Assembly (NCBI GenBank): GCA_030248065.1
Contig: JASAMV010007903.1
Location: forward strand, 1 to 64,000
Reading direction: 5' to 3'
DNA length: 64,000 nucleotides
DNA from: Rhynchonema sp. JSB1_4
Taxonomy: Eukaryota > Nematoda > Chromadorea > Monhysterida > Xyalidae
This document shows positions 57,401 to 64,000 of the stretch, one piece after another. Each line of letters starts with the position of its first letter. The first letter of the stretch is position 1. A model generated the notes under the pieces. The model saw only the letters and a program-made list of their open reading frames with translations. It made no database searches and was not told the origin of the DNA. Position numbers and translations under genes: made by a program.

Positions 57401-60400
57401 TTGGTCATGTCAATACTTTTTGAATTGGGAATGCTGCGTGATTTCATTTCAGCGGATAACTGCCCCGAAAACCACCTTTATTCTGGTCGAAATCAAAGTT
57501 GTCACGCTGAATGTCAACGTCAAGCCCTTTTTTAGAAAAAGTCGCGTGAGCAAGGATTCAGGACCCACACACCTTCGATTTCAGGACCCTATGCATCCCT
57601 GACCAATTGCTCAAATACCTGGGTTGTCTCGACCCAGCCGTGCCAACTTCAGATCCAAAAAATCCGCCAGAGTGCGTCAACAATAGGAAAATGGTGCGAT
57701 CGTTTTGTTCTGACACTGTCACATCCGTGATGTTGCAAGTCCAACCGTGTATTGCAGCTACGCGGTCACATCAACATTCTGGACTCAGTGCTGTCCGTGT
57801 TCGAACCCCGACCAGAATCATCCCAGTCGCTGTTTCTATTGCTCACTCCAGCCATCACGCCCGTGTTTGGATTGTTGAGGTAGGTGGGCGTGCAGATTGT
57901 ATGAATAGTTCTAGAATGGGTGGTACACTGACGGAATCGGATAATTGAGTGACTTTGAGTGGAACACGAAAATGAGGTGATCCGTCAAGCCTGCCACACG
58001 TGGGTCAGGGCTCTACTAACAAAAGCACAAAATATTCTGATACTCGGGTAAAAGAAATGGCAATGTTCCCCACCGCATTTTCATTGCGCGCACTCTGCCT
58101 ATAGGCTTCAAAACGGTGATGACAAGAGGTTTGATTGTGTCTTTGTTGGTATTATTTTCTGTGCAACTGATGATTCACACCAGAATGACTTTGTTTTGAG
58201 TCTGAACAAACATGAATGACTATAATAAACAAAGCAAACGACAAGAATAGAACCAGTCGCCACTGAACTGCATTGCAGAAGTCTAGCTAAACTGCACGAC
58301 CCATCCATTTGCTCCCGAATCCATCCGAGCTATGGTGGTGTGGCTGCGATCGATCTGACCGATGCTGAAAAGAGCTCGATGTCAAGTTGGTCGGATTTAT
58401 TTTCGTTTTTTATTGATCGCAGTCTTCCATCGTCATGGTAAAACCCCTATTTAGTAAATGTTTAAGAACTATATTTTGCCTTGCAATTAGCTGTTGGCAT
58501 CCCAATTTCAACTCTCTAAGGTTATTGTAAGTGCCCGAAAATGACCGACCCGTTAGTGCGAGCACAAGGAGGGTGGACTGTAATATCGCTTCTTACGAAC
58601 TCTGTTTGTTTTTCTTATTTTTTTACCGAAATAATATTAAACATTTCAGCCACGCTCTGTGACCCGACAGAAGTGACACTGATCCCGATGTTGGACCAAA
58701 ACGAACGTTTTGCCTTGCTCAATCAGGAATCAATGGATGCAATGCGCAATTACATGTCGTTCATGACCGAAAAAGTGTGAGTTGTTGACAAATTTGACCT
58801 TTGACCATTGCTTCTTTCTGTGATTTCTTTCTCTTAGGGGCTGCGTTCAGTAATATTGGGAACGGACAACTGCTAAGAACATTTTTTGCACCTCTGTCCA
58901 GCATTCTCGATTCTGATTTTCCAATTCCAAAGAAAATGCGTTCATTTATTGCCTCTTTTCCGTTGACTGAACGCACCCTACATTCAAAATGCATAGTAAA
59001 CACGCCACCAGCTCACGTTTCACTGGGAGTATAAATTTGCACATTGTGTTTGGTCCGCTACTGGCATTTTAAAACTCGAATAAATTGTCTAAAAAATAGG
59101 CAGAACCTCACAAAATAATATTGATTGCAGTCAAAACGTATGCGGTCTGATCTGTACCCGCTTTGAGTCCACTTTCTTCGCGCAACCAGACGCGAGTCAA
59201 TACATTGAACATGCGTGTGCTGCGCATTTGCAGGATTGGCCCGATTATCGATTTAGATTCATGATCAGGTATTGATTGATTGTGTGTCTTGTTTTCCTAC
59301 TGTATCGCGGTAATGACAGTTTTGGGTTCTGTTCATTGTCATTTTTAGGGCTGAGTACCAGGCCTAATGCTAAGTACTGGCTCAAGCATCAAGCCAATGA
59401 TACAGTTGGAGCTTGGGCCCACATCGAGCATTCAAGCGTAAACCACCAAGGGGGCTAGCTCGACCAACACTAATGTGTTTTATGGTTATAATGGCAATTG
59501 GTTCCCAGATTGATCCATACACAAGTGTCTATACTGGCAGGCGAAAAAAAACCGGTTTTTTTCCGAAAAAAAACCGTTTTTTTTCCGAGACCCGAATACT
59601 TTTCCATCTATTTTTCCGTGTTTACCTTTTCGGTCTTTTACCGAAAAAATATCGGTACTTTATTCCAAATTTTCCAAAAAAATTGTAATGCAAAACTGAT
59701 GAGTTTTTCGATTTTAGTGAAAAATTGGCTCGAGAACGAAAATTAACCGGCCCAAAATGGGCCAAAAAAGCGTGTAAACTAAGTGTTTTCGACTGACTTC
59801 AACACTCTTCAAGAACACTCTCGTCACTTCGAACAAATTTAGCACTGAAATTGTTATATTTTTCGCAACTACGTTCTTAAGTACTGGAAAAGTATTTGGA
59901 AAAAAACGGTTTTTTTCGACAAAAAAAACCGTTTTTTTCACGAAAAATAAAGAACGGTTCTTTATGACAGTATACAAGTGTCCAAAGTGAATTTAAAATG
60001 CCTAAATCGCAGCATTTTCCCTGATTCAGAAAAGTGTGGCGTCCGTTAGCCATCGTTGGCGAGAAGACAACGAACGAGCAGACTCGATTGATTGTGCTGA
60101 ATGGATTGGCGATGTTGTTGGAACACACTTGGCACAGATTGGAACAAAGATGGGCGCAGATCAAGAACGGTTGGTTGTTTTATTTTGAATCTAAGGTTGC
60201 TTTGGCCCTCAGTAAATATCAATCTCGCATGCGTCTTGATGTTTCGTACTGTACAATGCACTCTGTCGAAAGTCTGACAAGCCCAAATCCGAGACCTGCT
60301 CTAGACCGAGGTTGATGTTTGTTGCGGGACTGGATGTAGTAGCATGTTAGCATGTTGTTTTCGGAGCGACGTATGTTTTACTGGGGGTATTAAAGCTGCT

Positions 60401-63400
60401 GGTCAACAACCCATCGACCTCGCTTAGTCTTCGGGGCAGTGCACATTAAGAAAGGTGGGATATCGTGTTACTCAACTCTGACTTGGAGAGTCGATTCGTT
60501 GCTTCCTGATGTTTCACGGCCAGGGTGAAGTTTGCCCCTCAGTGAAAAAATGCAAAAGTTATGCCGGCTTCCCGTGGAAAGCACAATTCACGGCGACGTT
60601 TAAGAATTTCAGAATATCAAGCACAAACATTTATTTCATCGGTATGATATACGGCTTTGCAGGAAACAGCTTGAATCCAAAATGAGAGAACATTTAGTTC
60701 CAAAAACCTGGTGTTTTTTTGTCACCGTTTTCTTCGTCGATAATTTTAAGCATCTGTGATTAACCAGCAAATGTGTTGATGGGACACAAAAATCCTCTAG
60801 TTACTGTCCACATATCCTGTGCTTTTGAGTTCTCTGCACCAAACACAGCTAATACAATAATTCGGACAACATGCGCAAGTCGGTCATTATCAGCGCGCGC
60901 GCTCAAAAACAACGTGCAGATTCGACCACTCAAAAATGTTTTGCCTTTTTTGGGGTCGCGCACGCCCACAATGACCGACTTGCGCATGTTGTCCGAATTA
61001 TTGTATTAGCTGTGTTTGGTGCAAAGAACCCAAAAGCACAGGTTATGTACACAGTAATTAGAGGATTTTTGTGCCCGATCAACACATTTGCTGATCAATC
61101 ACAGATGCTTAAAATTATCGGCGAAGAAAACGGTGACCAAAAAACACCAGGTTTTTGGAACTAAATGACTTCTCCTTCAGGATACAAGCTGTTTCCTGCA
61201 AAGCTGTATATCATACTGATGAAACAAACGTTGGTGCTTGATGTTCTGAAATTATTAAACGTTGTCGCGAATTGTCCTTTCCACGGAAACCCGGCATAAT
61301 TTTTGCATTTTTTCACTGAGGGGCAAACTTCAATCCGGCCGTGAAACATCAGGAAGCAACCAATCGACTCCCCAAGTCAGGGTCGAGTAACACGACATTC
61401 CACCTTCGTTCAGGTGCACTGCCCCCAAGATTAAACGAAGTCGATGGGTTGTTGACCAGCACCTTTAAGAGAGGCCTGTTTCATTGAGCACTCCAGTAAA
61501 CCTTCACCTCGCTTGAACAAATGAAAACGCAAACAACTAACAAATCACTCTTTCAGTGGCGATTATATGAGAAAGTACTCAATCAATGAAGTATTCTCCG
61601 AGTTCACAATGTTTTCCACAAATCAAAACACAAAACTTGATAAATCGATCATTAAAAAGTAACCTACTTTCTGTCATTTTCAGCCAAATCTCTTGATACA
61701 ACAGACAACAGTGCCGGTGGCAGTGGTTCCCCTGAACCGACTGCGCAGGTGTGATTGTTTTCTCTTTATTCGCCCTAGTTCTTGTCCTGAACTCGACGAC
61801 GCAAAAACTTTTATTCAAAACAGGAGATATTCACCGAAATCACCGTCTGCGTGTTGTCACGCGAATATATCCAGTTTCTGATAGATATGATGACTTGGAA
61901 GGCTGGACCTGGCTCAGACCAGGACTTTCATAGCGCTGGTGAAACATCTGTGATGAGCGGCAGGAAACAGTTGGTGTTGAGCAAATTGGGACGCGCCATT
62001 TTGAACGGATCGGTTAGTAAGAATGGCTTACGGAGCTTGAAACAGCTAGCTTCCCATGGTACCACGGTAGCTCTTTGAAGTAACCTGAAGCTTTTTGTTA
62101 CCATGAAGAGTAATAGGACGTTCATGGGACATTGAAAACGAAAACAGCGCTCAAAAATTTCATTTCAGAAAGTTTCAGTGTGAAGAAGGTCACTACAAAC
62201 AGGGTACAATGCATCTTGTCAGTGAGTGAAGCATCAACCAATTAGCTCACCACGAACCCATGTGCTACATCGAGCGTGGCTGGTTGATGTTTCACATCGA
62301 TAGTAATGCACTACAAGCACTTGAGGTGACCAGCCCCCAATTACAGACAAGCACGTGTGCATCAGTGGTGTTGCTGGTGTTCAACGCATTGTCCTGGCCA
62401 GACTCGACCACTGCGACGCGGGCGCACTCAATTGTGCTGTTGTTGCTCAATCATGTTGGTGTTTCATTATCGTTGCAATTGGATGCTTTTTCAACACAAA
62501 ATTGACCTGAACCAAAGATAGTCACTTTTAAACGGTGTGTCGGTGACATTTTCTGCTCTCTTCTGCAATAATTGCCCCAAAGTGTCACTTCAGCCACCAA
62601 AACCAATTTCAGCCACCAATTATGAACATGTCTTCATTTCCCATGCCTCTGGCGGTAATTTAAACAAGAGCATCGAACTTCTATTCAGTTACTGCAACAC
62701 AACAAGATCGATCTTCCGACCGGTACCCAACTGCTCTACCTAACATTGTGTTCACTACAAGTGCACGGCCACGATGAACAAAGTCTGGGCCTGTTTCTCA
62801 TGTTGTGCTGCAATGTGTATGAACTATTGGTTGGTTACAATTTCGACCCGCCGTTTTATCGCTTCGTTTCTTGATTTATGAATTAAACAAAATAAATTTC
62901 AGCGTCCTGTTATACCTGATGTTCGCAAATTGATGACCGAACTGCCTGATTACAATGACGAAGCTTTACAAGTTCGTTCGGACAAATTTACATCGATTGA
63001 AACTGGCATTGAATAGGAATAATTTTTGTTGTATTTTTTAGCAATTCGAAAATCGCCTGCTAACACCGAACGTCAAGCCATTGTCCGAGAAGGCCAGACG
63101 CGACATGTTCAAAAAAGTAGTCAAGGGAATCATTGGGGTGTGTTTGTGTTCATGTTTGTTTAGTTCCTGGTACTGCCTGTACGCTTTTTACAGCGTGACC
63201 AAAAGTGGAGGAGTCTCCCGCTTATGCTGTATCATGTCACTATGAATAGGGCAGATAGACTATTTGGTGCCGCAAAATGTCCCAATGTAGTAAACGGACA
63301 CGTTATCCAATTTCAGACCAAAATAAGCGAACGATTCAAGCAACCGGTGGTGACCATGAACGCACTGCCTCCCTTGTTGAAACCGCCCAAACCCAGGCAT

Positions 63401-63478
63401 AACGACAATCTGTTAGACGATGTTTCACATGCCAATGCTAACAACGGCAACTCTGGGTTGTGCCTTCTGTTCTCGTGA
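51434..63478 (+). CDS. XPO5: Exportin-5 (karyopherin-beta)
   Basis: RanGTP-dependent nuclear export receptor for pre-miRNA and other structured RNAs; HEAT-repeat superhelix. About 31 exons close in frame at 1199 aa (human about 1204). Exons include 51434-51520, 51729-51883, 52663-52783, 52980-53075, 53146-53221, 53291-53376, 53583-53783, 53885-53964, 54241-54340, 54401-54496, 55314-55439, 55593-55695, 55763-55867, 56090-56172, 56325-56486, 56749-56880, 57175-57359, 57585-57693, 57758-57879, 58279-58385, 58650-58776, 59131-59268, 60030-60169, 61684-61748, 61824-62012, 62347-62454, 62689-62829, 62903-62971, 63042-63137 and 63317-63478. Diagnostic blocks: CVVEMCVHEWPQHWPQFM near the N-terminus, then RPVIPDVRKLMTELPDY and QFENRLLTPNVKPLSEKARR at the C-terminus. 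A 33-nt exon (56938-56970) and the exon starting 62326/62347 are optional. Confidence 0.93.
51924..52333. mobile_element. TAGGGTTAG element, copy 3
   Basis: Ends TAGGGTTAGAGGTCGG on the left, and CTCTCTAACCCTA on the right. Plus-strand frame MTHSASSETFGSKKIFSQNS, then a segment ending DVLNR at a GTAAGT donor. Shorter subterminal arrays than copies 1 and 2. In exportin-5 intron 2, same orientation as the gene. No clean target duplication. Confidence 0.75.
59535..59960. repeat. AAAACCGTTTTTTT inverted repeat
   Basis: Left block GAAAAAAAACCGGTTTTTTTCC and repeats; right block CGGTTTTTTTCGACAAAAAAAACCG. The middle is A/T-rich. Similar phrases occur in LGN intron 2 (37090-37400). Non-coding, in an exportin-5 intron. 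Confidence 0.55.
60394..61464. mobile_element. Large foldback element, TTAA duplication
   Basis: Two arms of about 495 bp (60394-60890 and 60968-61464) are near-identical inverted copies around a loop of about 77 nt. Ends AGCTGCTGGTCAACAACCCA on the left, and GGGTTGTTGACCAGCACCT on the right. TTAA on both sides (60390-60393, 61465-61468). In an exportin-5 intron, so a long hairpin would form in the pre-mRNA. No coding capacity. Confidence 0.8.
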
Positions 63479-64000
63479 TATTATAGGTATCGGATGATTT
63501 TGCTGTTCGTTGTTGGTTGTTGTTTTATGAAGTGGGCTGAGGTGTCGGAGCGAATTTGCAAATTAGTACCAGCATTGAAATTTTGCATCCAGTGACACAT
63601 CATTTCGTCTCGTTCGGTTTCTCAGCATACTTTCGAAAACGAAAGTTCTTCTCTGGGATTTGTTTATCAAATCGCGTGTGTTTCGATGTTAGCAATTCTG
63701 TTTATGTTTCCGTGTTCCTTTCGAATGCATGTGTTTTGCGCACTATTCGATTCTTACACTTTTTGTTATTATTACGAAGTTATTCCGTTTTCTGTTCAAA
63801 CTTTGTTTCTGCTCTGTTATTTATGTCATGTTGTTATAATGTAAACTTAGTTTTGAAACGGATGCAATGAAAAAGTGGTGCGAGCGGGAAACGGCTATTG
63901 AATGCCACCTGTCAATAGATCAAGAAGACAGAATACACCTGAACCCAGGACCAATAGTTAATTGAACATCCGAGGCCCGCATGCCCATGCCCTCGTATCG
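63479..64000. other. Exportin-5 3' flank
   Basis: T-rich sequence after the exportin-5 stop, presumably 3'UTR and downstream intergenic DNA. No gene recognised before the window ends. Confidence 0.45.

Overview
This is a eukaryotic, intron-dense window of moderate GC, almost certainly from an invertebrate animal. The exons are short, with 5' GT(A/G)AG and 3' TTTCAG-type splice sites. The gene content is animal: DEG/ENaC channels, stomatin, ARL13B, LGN/Pins and exportin-5. ARL13B implies ciliated cells. I cannot name the phylum from sequence alone. I built gene models by hand. Five of them (ARL13B, LHPP, stomatin-like, LGN, exportin-5) close exactly in frame across all exons, which supports them.

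Layout. Minus-strand block, 0.2-29.3 kb: two DEG/ENaC channel genes (230-2438 and 6956-9739) with a broken third copy between them; ARL13B (10097-13678); LHPP phosphatase (14709-17870) with an orphan HAD-phosphatase exon upstream; and a stomatin/MEC-2-like gene (23274-29339) whose band-7 domain is followed by a roughly 790-residue low-complexity tail. Plus-strand block, 30.9-63.5 kb: the polarity regulator LGN/Pins (30917-50214, 920 aa, TPRs plus four GoLoco motifs) and exportin-5 (51434-63478, about 1199 aa). Stomatin-like and LGN are divergent and share a 1.6 kb intergenic region.

Much of the remaining DNA is short non-autonomous DNA transposons. LGN intron 1 (31041-36821) is a nest of elements within elements. 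Many insertions can be dated relative to each other because their target-site duplications are intact: several have CAGTG ends and perfect 8-bp duplications (hAT-like), others have TTA or TTAA duplications, and others have TACCG ends. A second family, with TAGGGTTAG ends and present in three copies, carries a conserved short coding exon with its splice donor. Large foldback elements sit at 5.7-6.3 kb and 60.4-61.5 kb.

Functional links are inference. In nematodes, stomatin-family MEC-2 is an accessory subunit of DEG/ENaC channels, so the 30-kb linkage of both here is notable. ARL13B (cilia), LGN (spindle orientation) and exportin-5 (pre-miRNA/tRNA export) have no evident operon-like relation.
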